This document shows, in pieces, positions 26,678 through 36,460 of a DNA stretch of 64,000 nt. The notes under the pieces were generated by a model, which had not been told where the DNA came from, did not search any database, and was given only the letters and a program-made list of their open reading frames with translations. Both the position numbers and the translations under genes were made by a program. Location of the stretch: positions 1-64,000 of the forward strand of contig CAWEWH010000009.1 in assembly GCA_963812775.1 (NCBI GenBank), in the 5' to 3' direction. Positions within the stretch are counted from its first letter, which is position 1; every line of letters begins with the position of its first letter. This stretch comes from CAWEWH01 sp963812775. Its GTDB lineage: Bacteria > Pseudomonadota > Alphaproteobacteria > Rhizobiales > Beijerinckiaceae.

Positions 26678-26762
26678 CGCGACCTGCCGCCATCGCCTCG
26701 CGCCGCGGTCGTTCATGACGGCCCTGCTTCGCAACCATCCAACTTAGCTAAGGCACCGATCC

Positions 26763-27680
26763 ATGAGCGACATCATCCTGCATCACTATGCCGGCTCTCC
26801 GTTTGCCGAAAAGGTGCGCGTCGCGTTGGGAATGAAGCAACTCGCCTGGAAGTCGGTCGACATCCCCAACATCATGCCGAAACCCGACCTGATGCCGTTG
26901 ACTGGCGGCTATCGCAAGACGCCGGTCATGCAGGTCGGCGCCGACATTTATTGTGACACCCAGCTCATCACCATGGAGCTCGAGCGGCGTGCCCCCTCCC
27001 CACCCCTGCTGCCAAAGGGCCAGGAAGGCGAGGCCCGCGCCATCGCCATGTGGATCGACCGCAATATTTTCTGGGCCGCCGTCGGCGTGGTGATGGGCGT
27101 CATTGGCCACACCCTTCCGGACGCCTTCAAGAAGGACCGCGGGGAGTTCTCCGGGCGCTCGTTTGATGCGCAGAAGCTCAAGGCCGCCGCCCCGCTCGCG
27201 CTCAGCCAGGTCTATGCGCACCTCTCCTTCGCCGAGACGATGCTGGCCGACGGCCGCAAGTTCCTGCTCGGCGGCGAGCCGACCTTGGCGGATTGCGCGC
27301 TCTACAATCCGGTCTGGTTCATCCGCGAACGGGTTGGGCCGGGCACCAGTCCGCTCGACCGGCTGCCCAGGATCGCCGCGTGGGCGGAGCGCGTGAAGGC
27401 CTTGGGCCACGGCAAGCGCGGCGATTTGCCGGCGGTCGAAGCGCTGGCGGTCGCCAAGGCGGCGAAGCCCGCCGCCACCAGCGTCGATCCGCAGGACCCC
27501 GGCGGCCTGAAGCCCGGACAGAAGGTCAGCATCATGCCCGACGACACCGGCAAGGTGCCGGTCACTGGCGAGCTGGTTGGCCTTGCGATGGACCGCATCT
27601 CGATCGCCCGCAGCGACCCGCGGGCTGGCGATGTGGTCGTGCATTTCCCCCGCGCCGGCTTTGTGGTTACGCCCCTATAG
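26763..27680 (+). CDS. Glutathione S-transferase-like protein with C-terminal extension, 305 aa
   Basis: N-terminal thioredoxin-like domain (IILHHYAGSPFAEKVRVALGMK, with the TPVMQV cis-Pro and CDTQLITMEL motif) and helical C-terminal domain (FLLGGEPTLADCALYNPVWF). The usual GST ends near residue 215. Here a further 80 residues follow (GLKPGQKVSIMPDDTGKVPVTGELVG, then VVHFPRAGFVVTPL), which read as a small beta domain. Serine near SPFAEK could be the catalytic residue. Stops overlap tail to tail with the PhzF gene by six bases. Confidence 0.85.
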   Translation: MSDIILHHYAGSPFAEKVRVALGMKQLAWKSVDIPNIMPKPDLMPLTGGYRKTPVMQVGADIYCDTQLITMELERRAPSPPLLPKGQEGEARAIAMWIDRNIFWAAVGVVMGVIGHTLPDAFKKDRGEFSGRSFDAQKLKAAAPLALSQVYAHLSFAETMLADGRKFLLGGEPTLADCALYNPVWFIRERVGPGTSPLDRLPRIAAWAERVKALGHGKRGDLPAVEALAVAKAAKPAATSVDPQDPGGLKPGQKVSIMPDDTGKVPVTGELVGLAMDRISIARSDPRAGDVVVHFPRAGFVVTPL

Positions 27681-28565
27681 CGACGCTTCGCCGGCCAGCA
27701 CCTCGACGCAGGTGCCGCCGACGCTGGCGCGGATGACGCCGCCTGCGCGCCACGCCTCCGCCAGCAAGAGACTCGGCCGGCCCATCTCGACGCCCTGGAC
27801 GATGTCGTAGCGGCACCGCTCATGGGTCGTCTTCGACAGCAGGAGCGCCGCAAGCGGCGTCGCGGCGCTGCCGGTCGCGGCGTCCTCGATGGTGCCCGAC
27901 AGCGGTGAGAACAGGCGGGCGCGCAGCTTGCCCGTGCTGCCCGCATCCGACACACGGGCATAAAGATAGATGGGCAAGCGCCCCGGACCCAGCGCCGTGA
28001 AGGACTGATGCGCCTGCCGGAAGCGCGCGAGATCGGGGGCGGCGCGCGTCAGCGCCGGACCGGTCACTTCGGCCACCACGAAGGAATTGCCGACGGAGGC
28101 CATGACCGGCGGGTGCGTGGCCGTCACGACATCGGCCGGCGACAGGCTGGCGCAGCCCGCCAGGAGGTCGATGGGCATTTCAGGTCCGAGCGACAACGGC
28201 TGCGGCGCGTCGATGGTGACCAGTCGATCGGCGCCGAACCGCACTTCGACGAGGCCGGCGATCTCCTCGAAGCGCAACCTGTCGCTCTTGACGCGGCCGA
28301 GGCTCGCCAACACCCAGCCGGTACCGACATTGGGGTGGCCGGCGAACGGCATTTCCGCCACGCGGTTGAAGATGCGCACGCGCGCGTCGTTGGCCGGGTC
28401 GGAGGGCGGCAGGACGAAGGTCGTCTCACTGAGATTGAACTCGGTGGCGAGCGACTGCATCTCGGCGTCGGACATGCCCGCAGCGTCCGGGAAGACGGCA
28501 AGCGGATTGCCGCCGAAGCGACGGTCGGTGAACACGTCAACGGTGATGAACGCGTAGCGGCGCAT
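27675..28565 (-). CDS. PhzF-family isomerase/epimerase-like protein, 296 aa
   Basis: Typical PhzF form of two similar halves: VDVFTDRRFGGNPLAVF at the N-terminus, FNLSETTFV with the catalytic Glu47, and PFAGHPNVGTGWVL. GTIEDAATGSAATPLAALL provides the second conserved DxATGSA region. PhzF itself isomerises dihydro-3-hydroxyanthranilate in phenazine synthesis, but no phenazine genes are present here, so the substrate is unknown. Confidence 0.9.
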   Translation of the reverse strand: MRRYAFITVDVFTDRRFGGNPLAVFPDAAGMSDAEMQSLATEFNLSETTFVLPPSDPANDARVRIFNRVAEMPFAGHPNVGTGWVLASLGRVKSDRLRFEEIAGLVEVRFGADRLVTIDAPQPLSLGPEMPIDLLAGCASLSPADVVTATHPPVMASVGNSFVVAEVTGPALTRAAPDLARFRQAHQSFTALGPGRLPIYLYARVSDAGSTGKLRARLFSPLSGTIEDAATGSAATPLAALLLSKTTHERCRYDIVQGVEMGRPSLLLAEAWRAGGVIRASVGGTCVEVLAGEASL

Positions 28566-28617
28566 GCTGCCCGCGTAGGTGCGGACTCCCTGTCAGATCA
28601 TGCGCGAGGCAAGGACC

Positions 28618-29467
<850 letters not shown>

Positions 29468-29573
29468 GCTCGGTCCCTTGATTGCGGCCGGGACCGTAAG
29501 GAGCCGGCGTGCCCCTGGCAAGCCGGCGGCATGCATGTTCGGCAGGCGGAACGCGCGGGGCGCGCCAGGGCTA

Positions 29574-29621
29574 GCGCATGATCCCGAAAAGTGTGCGCGG
29601 TTTTCGGATGAGATCATGCGC
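29574..29621. repeat. Rhizobial-type palindromic repeat (48 bp)
   Basis: Ends GCGCATGATC and GATCATGCGC are perfect inverse copies, with inner CCGAAAAGTG and GGTTTTCGG. The same element occurs at 36323 and 36381. These palindromes are widespread between genes of Bradyrhizobium, Rhodopseudomonas and Mesorhizobium relatives. Confidence 0.85.
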
Positions 29622-29642
29622 CAAATCAAGAAACTAGAGCGC

Positions 29643-29858
29643 AGCGGCCGCAACTTGCCCTTCGACACGAAGCCCAGCGGCAAGCCGTCCCTCGCAACGA
29701 GCGTCCATTCGCCGTCGCTGCGCATGAAAGTGAGTCGCGTCCCCGGCGACAGGCTTCGGGCCGCGTCGCGTCGGCGGTGGGCTGCACGAACAGCTCGGCG
29801 CCGTCGCTCGCCACATGCGCGGGTCGCTCAGCCCCACCACCTGCCCTCCCACGCTCAT
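29643..29858 (-). pseudogene. Small SH3-like protein, frameshifted
   Basis: Three minus-strand frames join into one sensible small protein: VGGQVVGLSDPR, then SDGAELFVQPTADATRPEA, then SPGTRLTFMRSDGEWTLVAR and DGLPLGFVSKGKLRPLRS. The pattern of short beta strands ending in GFVSKGKL resembles a bacterial SH3 domain. Two indels are needed near 29810 and 29748. It lies next to a palindromic repeat and between the MoxR and LysE genes. Function unknown; whether decayed or missequenced is unclear. Confidence 0.35.
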
Positions 29859-29941
29859 CGAGCAAAACAGAAAGGCCGCGCGTGTTAAGAGCGGGCCGCT
29901 CAACCTTCGCCATCCCGCGGCCGCGCGGGGGGAAGGCCTGA

Positions 29942-30571
29942 ATGACCTTGGATCTTGCGGCTTCCATCCTGCCGCTCTTCACGCTCACGGCGCTGCTCAT
30001 CGAGCTGACGCCCGGTCCGAACATGGCCTATCTCGCGACGCTCGCCCTCGATCGCGATCGCGCCGTGGCGATGGCGGCGGTGGCGGGCGTGGCGCTGGGA
30101 CTTGCCGTTGTCGGCACGCTGGCGGCGCTCGGCGTCGCGGCCGCCATCGAGCAATCGACCCTGCTCTATCAAGCCTTGCGCTGGCTCGGCGTCGGCTACC
30201 TGTTGTGGCTCGCCGCAACCGGTTTCTTTTCCAACGCCGAAGCAAGCAGCGAGGATGTGGCCGCCGGCATGGCAAGCGGGTTTGCGCGCGGCCTTGTGGC
30301 CAATCTGCTTAATCCGAAGGCGGCCGTCTTCTATGTCTCCGTGCTGCCGAATTTTGTTCGCACCGACGCCGGCCACGTCACGAGCCAGACGCTGCTTCTC
30401 GGCGCCGTCTACGTGACGGTCGCGACCGCCGTTCACACGGCGATCGTCCTCGCCGCCGGCGCGCTGCGGCCCGTCCTCGTCAGGCCCGACACCCGCAAGA
30501 CGGTGCGGCGCGTCCTGTCGGTGGCGCTTGCCGGCATCGCCGTCTGGTTCGCCGTGGTTACCAGAAGGTAA
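29942..30571 (+). CDS. LysE/RhtB-family amino-acid exporter, 209 aa
   Basis: Six hydrophobic segments and the family signature LTPGPNMAYLATLALDRDR in the first loop, followed by NLLNPKAAVFYVSVLPNFV, are typical of LysE/RhtB exporters. Members export homoserine, threonine, lysine or other amino acids across the inner membrane; the substrate cannot be told from sequence. Confidence 0.9.
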   Translation: MTLDLAASILPLFTLTALLIELTPGPNMAYLATLALDRDRAVAMAAVAGVALGLAVVGTLAALGVAAAIEQSTLLYQALRWLGVGYLLWLAATGFFSNAEASSEDVAAGMASGFARGLVANLLNPKAAVFYVSVLPNFVRTDAGHVTSQTLLLGAVYVTVATAVHTAIVLAAGALRPVLVRPDTRKTVRRVLSVALAGIAVWFAVVTRR

Positions 30572-30667
30572 AGCCCTATAGCCACGTGCCGTGTCCAAAG
30601 TTTAATTTGAAAGCCGGCGCGCCCGCCCCCATCTTGGGCCGGCGCGGCCTGACCCCGGAGGATCCCC

Positions 30668-31249
30668 ATGCGGACCCTTGTCCTGGCCGTTCTCGCCCTC
30701 CTGTCGCTGGGCGGCACCATTGCCGGCCTCGCGCAGACGCAGCAATCGCCGCGCGAGCGCGGCGACGCCTTCGACCTGATGATCGGCGTCGGCGATGGCC
30801 GCGAGGGCAACGGGCGCTTTGCGTTCACCGATGCCGACCGCGCCGCCTTCTTCGAGGCGCGCCTCGCGGCCATGAAGATCGGGCTTAGGCTCACCGAGGA
30901 GCAGGACAAGCTGTGGCCGACCGTCGAGGCGGCGTTGCGCGAGACGATGCGCGCCCGCGCCGAGCTCGCGGCCAAGTGGCGCGCCGGCCGCCGCCCCGCG
31001 ACGGGGCCCGCCGACCCGGTCTTCGAGCTGCGTCAGCGCGCCGAACGGGCGGGCGAGATCGCCGCCCATATGCGCAAGCTCGCCGATGCGCTTGAGCCGC
31101 TCTACGAGTTCCTCGATCAGGCGCAGAAGCGGCGCTTTGCCGTGCTGCTGCCGGCCGGTGCCGGCCGCATCGCGCGGCTCGGCGGCTGGGACGATTTCGA
31201 CGGCGATCGCGACTGGCGCTCCGAGCCCGAGGGCGAGCCGCGGCGCTGA
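30668..31249 (+). CDS. Periplasmic LTXXQ-type (Spy/CpxP-like) protein, 193 aa
   Basis: Signal peptide (LVLAVLALLSLGGTIAGLAQ) and helical mature part with LRLTEEQDKLW, an LTxxQ motif near residue 77, and a second region DQAQKRRFAVLLPAG. LTxxQ proteins of the Spy/CpxP group are periplasmic chaperones or stress sensors. GGAGG lies seven bases upstream of the ATG. Convergent with the omptin gene. Confidence 0.8.
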   Translation: MRTLVLAVLALLSLGGTIAGLAQTQQSPRERGDAFDLMIGVGDGREGNGRFAFTDADRAAFFEARLAAMKIGLRLTEEQDKLWPTVEAALRETMRARAELAAKWRAGRRPATGPADPVFELRQRAERAGEIAAHMRKLADALEPLYEFLDQAQKRRFAVLLPAGAGRIARLGGWDDFDGDRDWRSEPEGEPRR

Positions 31250-31261
31250 CGACAGGCCCGA

Positions 31262-32263
31262 TCAGAGCCTTGTCTTCACGCCGAGAGACAAGAGAACCGT
31301 CTCGGCGTCGGCCGAAGCGCTGGGCTTGCGAAAATAGAGCACGTTGCCGGAGAGACCGTCGAGCAGCTTCGTGGGGCCCGAGGCCTGACCGTAACCCTGG
31401 TATTCCGCTCGCCCCGTGAAGGATATGGAATTGTTGTACTGGTACTCGGCCCCGAGGCTGGCCGCGAAGAATGTCGTCGGCCGGAAGTCTTCCTTGAAAA
31501 GAATGACGCGCTGCGCGTGGTAGTCCTTGTCATGCCCGTAGGCCCAGGGACTGGCGATGATTTCGCCGGTGAACGTGAAGGCGCCCATCTTGTGGATGAC
31601 GCCGAGGCCCGCGTAGGGCGTCGACCACCATTGCTGGTAGGCGATGCCGAGCTCGCCCGGCGTGAACGTGCCGACCGTGTCGTAGAAATTGAAAGTCGAG
31701 TAGATGAAGGAGCCGCCGTAGGCATTCCACTTCATCGTCATGTAGCGGTAGCCGCCGATCGCCGTGAACACCAGGTCCTCGTCCTCGTACCAGCGATAGG
31801 CGGCGCTGACGTCGCCCTGCCAGGCTTTGGCCATCTGGGTGTCGGGGTGGTGCGACCAGTGCGTCCAGCTGTTGAAGCCGAAATAGCCAGCCAACCAATC
31901 GTAGTCGTCCATCGTGGTGCTCGAGTTCACGTGGATCCAGCCGCGCGCCCTCAGCGTCAGCCCGTCGATGGGAGTGACCGCCATGCGGCCGCCGACCACG
32001 AAGGCGTTGTCGATGCGCCAGTTGAGCTGGCTGAGCTTGTCCTGGCTGAAGGGCGCGTTGCTGACATATTCGCGCCCCTGCCCGGTGAGGTAGCCGCCGA
32101 ACGCCTCGATCGTCATCCGCTCCGTCCGCAGCAAGGTGGCGGCGTCGCCTTTGAACAGATCGGCGGCCGTACCGGCGCCAGGGACGAGAATGGCGATGCC
32201 GATGAGCACCGCAAGAAAGGGCCGCTTCGAGCACATGGGCTTAGCCGGGTCACGCTGTTGCAT
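31262..32263 (-). CDS. Omptin-family outer-membrane protease, 333 aa
   Basis: Omptins are ten-stranded outer-membrane barrels that cleave between basic residues. Signal peptide (FLAVLIGIAILVPGAGTAA). Active-site regions align with OmpT: MDDYDWL (Asp120 and Asp122, matching Asp83/Asp85) and HDKDYH (Asp247 and His249, matching Asp210/His212). WTHWSHHPDT is also conserved in the family, and the final residue region LSLGVKTRL could be the last strand. Length is slightly above the usual 290-300. An internal ATG at 32236 may be the true start. Omptins are better known from enterobacteria, so its presence here is notable. Confidence 0.85.
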   Translation of the reverse strand: MQQRDPAKPMCSKRPFLAVLIGIAILVPGAGTAADLFKGDAATLLRTERMTIEAFGGYLTGQGREYVSNAPFSQDKLSQLNWRIDNAFVVGGRMAVTPIDGLTLRARGWIHVNSSTTMDDYDWLAGYFGFNSWTHWSHHPDTQMAKAWQGDVSAAYRWYEDEDLVFTAIGGYRYMTMKWNAYGGSFIYSTFNFYDTVGTFTPGELGIAYQQWWSTPYAGLGVIHKMGAFTFTGEIIASPWAYGHDKDYHAQRVILFKEDFRPTTFFAASLGAEYQYNNSISFTGRAEYQGYGQASGPTKLLDGLSGNVLYFRKPSASADAETVLLSLGVKTRL

Positions 32264-32384
32264 TCTCCCCGACAGTTAACGATCATGGTTAATTACGGCT
32301 TAATGGTCACCCCCGTTCCGTTCGCTATCGTCTGTGGTCCGACCGCAGGCGACAAATGCAAGTCGACACACTAAATAGGCCCTC

Positions 32385-33560
32385 ATGTTCCTGAACTTCT
32401 TCACCGAGCTGCGCGCCGCCAAGGTCCCCGTCACGCTGCGGGAATATCTCACCCTCCTCGAGGGTCTCGATGCCGACCTCGCCGAGAAGAAGGTCGAGGA
32501 CTTCTACTATCTGTCGCGCACCTGCCTGGTGAAGGACGAGCGCAACCTCGACAAGTTCGATAAGGTTTTCGGCCACGTCTTCAAGGGTCTTGAGAACATG
32601 ACCCAGGCGCTGGACCAGGCCGAGATCCCCCAGGAATGGCTGCGCCGGCTGGCCGAGAAATATCTCACAGAGGAAGAGAAGAAGCAGATCGAAGCGCTTG
32701 GCTGGGAAAAGCTTTTTGAGACCCTCAAGGGTCGCCTCAAGGAGCAGCGCGATCGCCATCAGGGCGGCAGCAAATGGATCGGCACCGCCGGCACCTCGCC
32801 CTTCGGCGCCTTCGGCTACAACCCCGAAGGCATCCGCATCGGCCAGGACAAGAACCGCAACTTCTCCGCCGTGAAGGTATGGGACAAGCGCGAGTTCAAG
32901 GACCTCGACGACACCGTCGAGCTCGGCATCCGCAACATCAAGATCGCGCTGCGCCGTCTGCGCAAGTTCGCGCGGACTGGTGCCGCCGAGGAGCTCGACC
33001 TCGACGAGACCATCCACGAGACGGCCCACAAAGGCTATCTCGACGTGAAGCTCAGGCCGGAGCGGCGCAACGCGGTCAAGGTGCTGCTGCTCCTCGACAT
33101 CGGCGGCTCTATGGACTGGCACGTGGAGCGCGCCGAGGAGCTGTTCTCCGCTGCCCGTTCGGAGTTCAAGCACTTCGAGCACTACTACTTCCACAACTGC
33201 CTCTATGAGCGCGTGTGGAAGAACAACAGGCGTCGCTTCGAGGAAGTCACCCCGACGCACGACATCATCCGTACCTTCCCGGCCGATTACCGGGTCGTCT
33301 TTGTCGGCGACGCCTCGATGAGCCCCTACGAGATCACGATGCCGGGCGGCTCGGTCGAGCACTGGAACGAGGAGCCGGGGCACGTGTGGCTCGAGCGCAT
33401 GCTCAATCACTTCCACAAGAGCATCTGGCTGAATCCGGTCCCCGAGGCGCACTGGGGCTACACGCACTCGATCGGCGTCTTCCGGCAGATCTTCAACGAC
33501 CGCATGTATCCGCTGACCATCGAGGGCCTCGACCGCGGCATGCGCGAACTGACGCGGTGA
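32385..33560 (+). CDS. VWA-domain (CoxE-like) protein, 391 aa
   Basis: N-terminal helical region (FFTELRAAKVPVTLREYLTL) and a C-terminal von Willebrand A domain with the MIDAS-type motif LLLDIGGSMDW and VVFVGDASMSPYEI. This is the CoxE-like class that pairs with MoxR ATPases. The pair normally sits side by side; here the ATPase is 2.9 kb away at 28618-29467 with three unrelated genes between. The stop overlaps the GTG start of the next gene (GTGA). Confidence 0.88.
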   Translation: MFLNFFTELRAAKVPVTLREYLTLLEGLDADLAEKKVEDFYYLSRTCLVKDERNLDKFDKVFGHVFKGLENMTQALDQAEIPQEWLRRLAEKYLTEEEKKQIEALGWEKLFETLKGRLKEQRDRHQGGSKWIGTAGTSPFGAFGYNPEGIRIGQDKNRNFSAVKVWDKREFKDLDDTVELGIRNIKIALRRLRKFARTGAAEELDLDETIHETAHKGYLDVKLRPERRNAVKVLLLLDIGGSMDWHVERAEELFSAARSEFKHFEHYYFHNCLYERVWKNNRRRFEEVTPTHDIIRTFPADYRVVFVGDASMSPYEITMPGGSVEHWNEEPGHVWLERMLNHFHKSIWLNPVPEAHWGYTHSIGVFRQIFNDRMYPLTIEGLDRGMRELTR

Positions 33561-34126
33561 CTGACGGCGCGCTCAGCTACCGGCATCGTCCAAAGGCCAC
33601 CTCCGGCGAGATCGGCTTCCGCATCGACGGCGACGGGCTCGCGGTCGACACGCTCTATCAACGCTACCGGCTGCCCTTCGACCAGGCCCGGCGCATCCTC
33701 CTCACCTTCGAGATGGGCCCGCTCGGCCGCCGCATTTTCCGGCTGACGCTCAGGCTGCGCGACGGCCGTAAGGTGAGCCTGACCAACGTCACCTGGCACG
33801 GTTTTGGCGACACGACGCGCCAGGACGAGGCCTATCGCACCTTCGCGTCCGCGCTCATCGCCGCCGCCGCGGGCGCCAGCCCCGACTGCCGCCTCGAGGG
33901 TGGCAGGCGCCTGCCGGTCTGGTTCGCCATGGTGGTGGTGGTCGCTTTTACGCTCGTTGGCCTTGCGGTCTTCGCGGGCCGCGCTCTCGTGCTCGGAGCG
34001 CCGGGTGCTGCCGCGGTTGGCCTTGCCGTTCTTGCCCTGACGGCCTGGCAGATCACGCCGCTCGTTGTGCGCAACCGGCCGCGCACCTTTACGCCGGACG
34101 CGATCCCCCCCGACCTGATGCCGTGA
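33557..34126 (+). CDS. Membrane protein of unknown function, 189 aa
   Basis: GTG start overlapping the VWA gene stop by four bases implies translational coupling. The N-terminal 115 residues are soluble (YRHRPKATSGEIGFRIDGDG, then FEMGPLGRRIFRLTLRLRDG) and the C-terminus has two hydrophobic segments (WFAMVVVVAFTLVGLAVFAG and GAAAVGLAVLALTAWQITPL). No family recognised. Coupling to the VWA gene suggests a role in the same process. Confidence 0.7.
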   Translation: MTDGALSYRHRPKATSGEIGFRIDGDGLAVDTLYQRYRLPFDQARRILLTFEMGPLGRRIFRLTLRLRDGRKVSLTNVTWHGFGDTTRQDEAYRTFASALIAAAAGASPDCRLEGGRRLPVWFAMVVVVAFTLVGLAVFAGRALVLGAPGAAAVGLAVLALTAWQITPLVVRNRPRTFTPDAIPPDLMP

Positions 34127-34172
34127 CGGACGACAGAGGACAGATTTTCCTTCCCGCCCTCTGTCCGCGTGC

Positions 34173-34598
34173 TTACGCCCTCACCACCAGGACCGAGCAG
34201 GTGGCGTGGCGCACGATGGTCGAGGCGTTGGAGCCGAGCAGATAGGTGGCCATGGCCGGCCGGTGCGAGCCCATGATGACGAGATCGGCGCCCGTCTTGG
34301 TCACCTCGTCGAGCACCTCATTGTAGATGGAACCGAGACGGACGACGCTCGATACGCGCTCCGCCGGCAGCTTGATGTCGGCCGCCACCTCGGCGAGCCT
34401 GGCTTCGAACAGCGCCTGTTGCTGCGTGTCGAAATCCGGCGGCACGAACTCCATGAAGGTGATCGGCAGAATTGAGCGCACGTAGATGAGGCGCACCTTG
34501 CCGTCCCACGTCTTGGCGAATTCAACCGCCTTGTCGATGGCGGGCTTGGCCACATCGACCTCCGCCAGATCGACCGGCACGATGATGCTCTTGAACAT
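34173..34598 (-). CDS. Universal stress protein (UspA family), 141 aa
   Basis: Starts MFKSIIVPVDLAEVDVAKPA, the typical first strand and ATP-loop Asp, and ends with the ATP-binding pattern MGSHRP...LGSNASTIVRHATCSVLVV. Both halves of the G-x2-G-x9-G(S/T) motif are visible in modified form. ATG 34598 is preferred to ATG 34670, because the extra residues are not part of the family. Divergent from the MFS gene. Confidence 0.9.
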   Translation of the reverse strand: MFKSIIVPVDLAEVDVAKPAIDKAVEFAKTWDGKVRLIYVRSILPITFMEFVPPDFDTQQQALFEARLAEVAADIKLPAERVSSVVRLGSIYNEVLDEVTKTGADLVIMGSHRPAMATYLLGSNASTIVRHATCSVLVVRA

Positions 34599-34748
34599 GA
34601 CGCCCCCACTCGCGGCCATACGGCTTGTGCTGCTCATAGCCGAAATCGCGGCCCGGCGCATGGGTTCCATGACATGGCATCATTTGACCCCCGCGACCGC
34701 GAGGCCTATTGCGAGCCGATGATGCATGCGCCCGGCCAACCGACCCGA

Positions 34749-35936
34749 ATGAACCGCCTCGCCGCCTCCCCGGTGGCGTTCCTGATGACCATCGCGTTCA
34801 TCAATTGGCTGGGCTACGCCGCCTGGGCGGCGCTGTTCAACAACTTCGCCAAGGAGGCGGCGGGCTTCACCGGTCTCGAAATCGGCCTCGTCCAGTCGGT
34901 GCGCGAGATCCCCGGCTTCCTGGCCTTCACGGCCATCGCGCTTTTCCTCGTCATGCGCGAGCAGACGCTGGCCTATGCGAGCCTCCTGCTGCTCGGCGTC
35001 GGCGTCGCCATCACCGGTCTGTTTCCGTCAACTCTCGGCCTCGTCGTCACCACGCTCGTGATGTCGCTGGGCTTCCACTATATGGAGACCGCCAATCAGG
35101 CGCTGCAATTGCAGCTTCTGTCGAAGGCCGAAGCTCCGGCGGCGCTCGGCCGCATCGCCGGCGCCAATGCGGTGGCGCAATTCATCGCCTACGGTTCCAT
35201 CGCCGGCGTCTGGCTCTTGTGGAAGCCAAGCTACGAGATGCTGTTCGGCGTCGCCGGCACCGCCTCGATCGTTGTCGCGCTCGCCGCCATCCTGTTCTTC
35301 CGCAAGTTCGACGGCGCCGTGCCGCAGCACAAAGGCTTCATTCTGCGCAAGCGCTACTGGCTCTATTATGCGCTGACTTTCATGAGCGGCGCGCGCCGGC
35401 AGATCTTCATGGCCTTCGCGGCCTTTCTTCTGGTCGAGCGCTTCGGCTACCAGGTGACCGGCATCGCGCTCCTTTTCCTGGGCACCTGCCTCATCAACGT
35501 CGTGGCGGCCCCGCAGCTCGGCTCGCTGGTCGGGCGCATCGGCGAGCGCGCCACCATCATCCTCGAGAACGTATCGCTGATCGCCGTCTTCCTCGGCTAT
35601 GCCTTCCTCAAGGACCCGTGGATCGTCGGCGCGTTGTGGATCCTCGACGGGGTGTTCTTCAACCTGATCATCGCGCAGCGCACCTATTTCCAGAAGATCG
35701 CCGCCCCCGCCGACATCGCGCCCACCTCGGCGGTCGCCTTCACCATCAACCACATTGCCGCGGTGGTCATCCCGGTGAGCTTCGGCTTCATCTGGATCTG
35801 GAACCCCGCGGCCGTGTTCGTCATCGGCGCCACGCTCGCCTGCGGCTCGCTTATCCTTGCATTCCTCGTGCCGCGGCATCCCGCCATGGGGCACGAGACG
35901 ACATTCCAGGCGCCGCGTCCGGCGCCGGCGGAGTGA
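34749..35936 (+). CDS. Major facilitator superfamily transporter, about 395 aa
   Basis: Twelve hydrophobic segments are visible from AFLMTIAFINWLGYAAWAAL to GATLACGSLILAFLV, with a central cytoplasmic loop (FFRKFDGAVPQHKGFILRKR). The family motif between TM2 and TM3 is weak. In-frame ATGs at 34674, 34719 and 34749 are possible; 34749 (MNRLAASPVAF) fits the start of TM1 best, but no strong Shine-Dalgarno decides it. Substrate unknown. Confidence 0.85.
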   Translation: MNRLAASPVAFLMTIAFINWLGYAAWAALFNNFAKEAAGFTGLEIGLVQSVREIPGFLAFTAIALFLVMREQTLAYASLLLLGVGVAITGLFPSTLGLVVTTLVMSLGFHYMETANQALQLQLLSKAEAPAALGRIAGANAVAQFIAYGSIAGVWLLWKPSYEMLFGVAGTASIVVALAAILFFRKFDGAVPQHKGFILRKRYWLYYALTFMSGARRQIFMAFAAFLLVERFGYQVTGIALLFLGTCLINVVAAPQLGSLVGRIGERATIILENVSLIAVFLGYAFLKDPWIVGALWILDGVFFNLIIAQRTYFQKIAAPADIAPTSAVAFTINHIAAVVIPVSFGFIWIWNPAAVFVIGATLACGSLILAFLVPRHPAMGHETTFQAPRPAPAE

Positions 35937-35966
35937 GCGCGCCGCGTTCGCTGCGCGGCCCCCGCG

Positions 35967-36287
35967 CTACGCCTGCTTGCGCGGCGTCCGCACCACCAGC
36001 CCGTCGAGATCGGGCCTCACCTTGATCTGGCACGAGAGGCGTGAGCTCGGCTTCACCTCGAAGGCGAAGTCGAGCATGTCCTCTTCCATGGGCTCCGGCT
36101 TGCCGACCGCCTCGGTCCACGCCTCGTCGACATAGACGTGGCAGGTGGCGCAGGCGCAGGCCCCGCCGCATTCCGCCTCGATGCCCGGGATGGAATTGCG
36201 CACGGCGTTCTCCATCACCGTCGTGCCCACCTCCGCCTCGACGCTGCGGGCGGTGTCGGCATCATCAATGTAGGTGATCTTGGGCAT
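35967..36287 (-). CDS. Adrenodoxin-type [2Fe-2S] ferredoxin, 106 aa
   Basis: Cluster ligands are Cys40, Cys46, Cys49 (CGGACACATC) and Cys86 (RLSCQIKV), in the adrenodoxin/putidaredoxin spacing. C-terminal LDGLVVRTP is also typical. It would carry electrons to a cytochrome P450 or to the ISC machinery; neither is near. Confidence 0.92.
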   Translation of the reverse strand: MPKITYIDDADTARSVEAEVGTTVMENAVRNSIPGIEAECGGACACATCHVYVDEAWTEAVGKPEPMEEDMLDFAFEVKPSSRLSCQIKVRPDLDGLVVRTPRKQA

Positions 36288-36322
36288 AGAGGCGGGCTCC
36301 GGCGGATGGCGGAGCCTCCATA

Positions 36323-36370
36323 GCGCATGATCCCGAAAAGTGTGAGCGGTTTTCCGATCGCATCATGCGC
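36323..36370. repeat. Rhizobial-type palindromic repeat, copy 1 of a pair
   Basis: GCGCATGATC...CATCATGCGC with inner CCGAAAAGTGTGAGCGG and TTTTCCG, nearly identical to 29574-29621. It lies upstream of the ferredoxin gene, 11 bases from copy 2. Confidence 0.85.
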
Positions 36371-36380
36371 CAAATGAGCC

Positions 36381-36426
36381 CGCATGATCCCGAAAAGTGT
36401 GAGCAATTTTCGGACAGGATCGTGCG
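36381..36426. repeat. Rhizobial-type palindromic repeat, copy 2 of a pair
   Basis: CGCATGATCCCGAAAAG...TTTTCGGACAGGATCGTGCG, same element in the same orientation as copy 1, located between the HPt gene and copy 1. Confidence 0.85.
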
Positions 36427-36460
36427 TCAAAAACGCGTGCGATGATCGGGTCCTAGGGTC

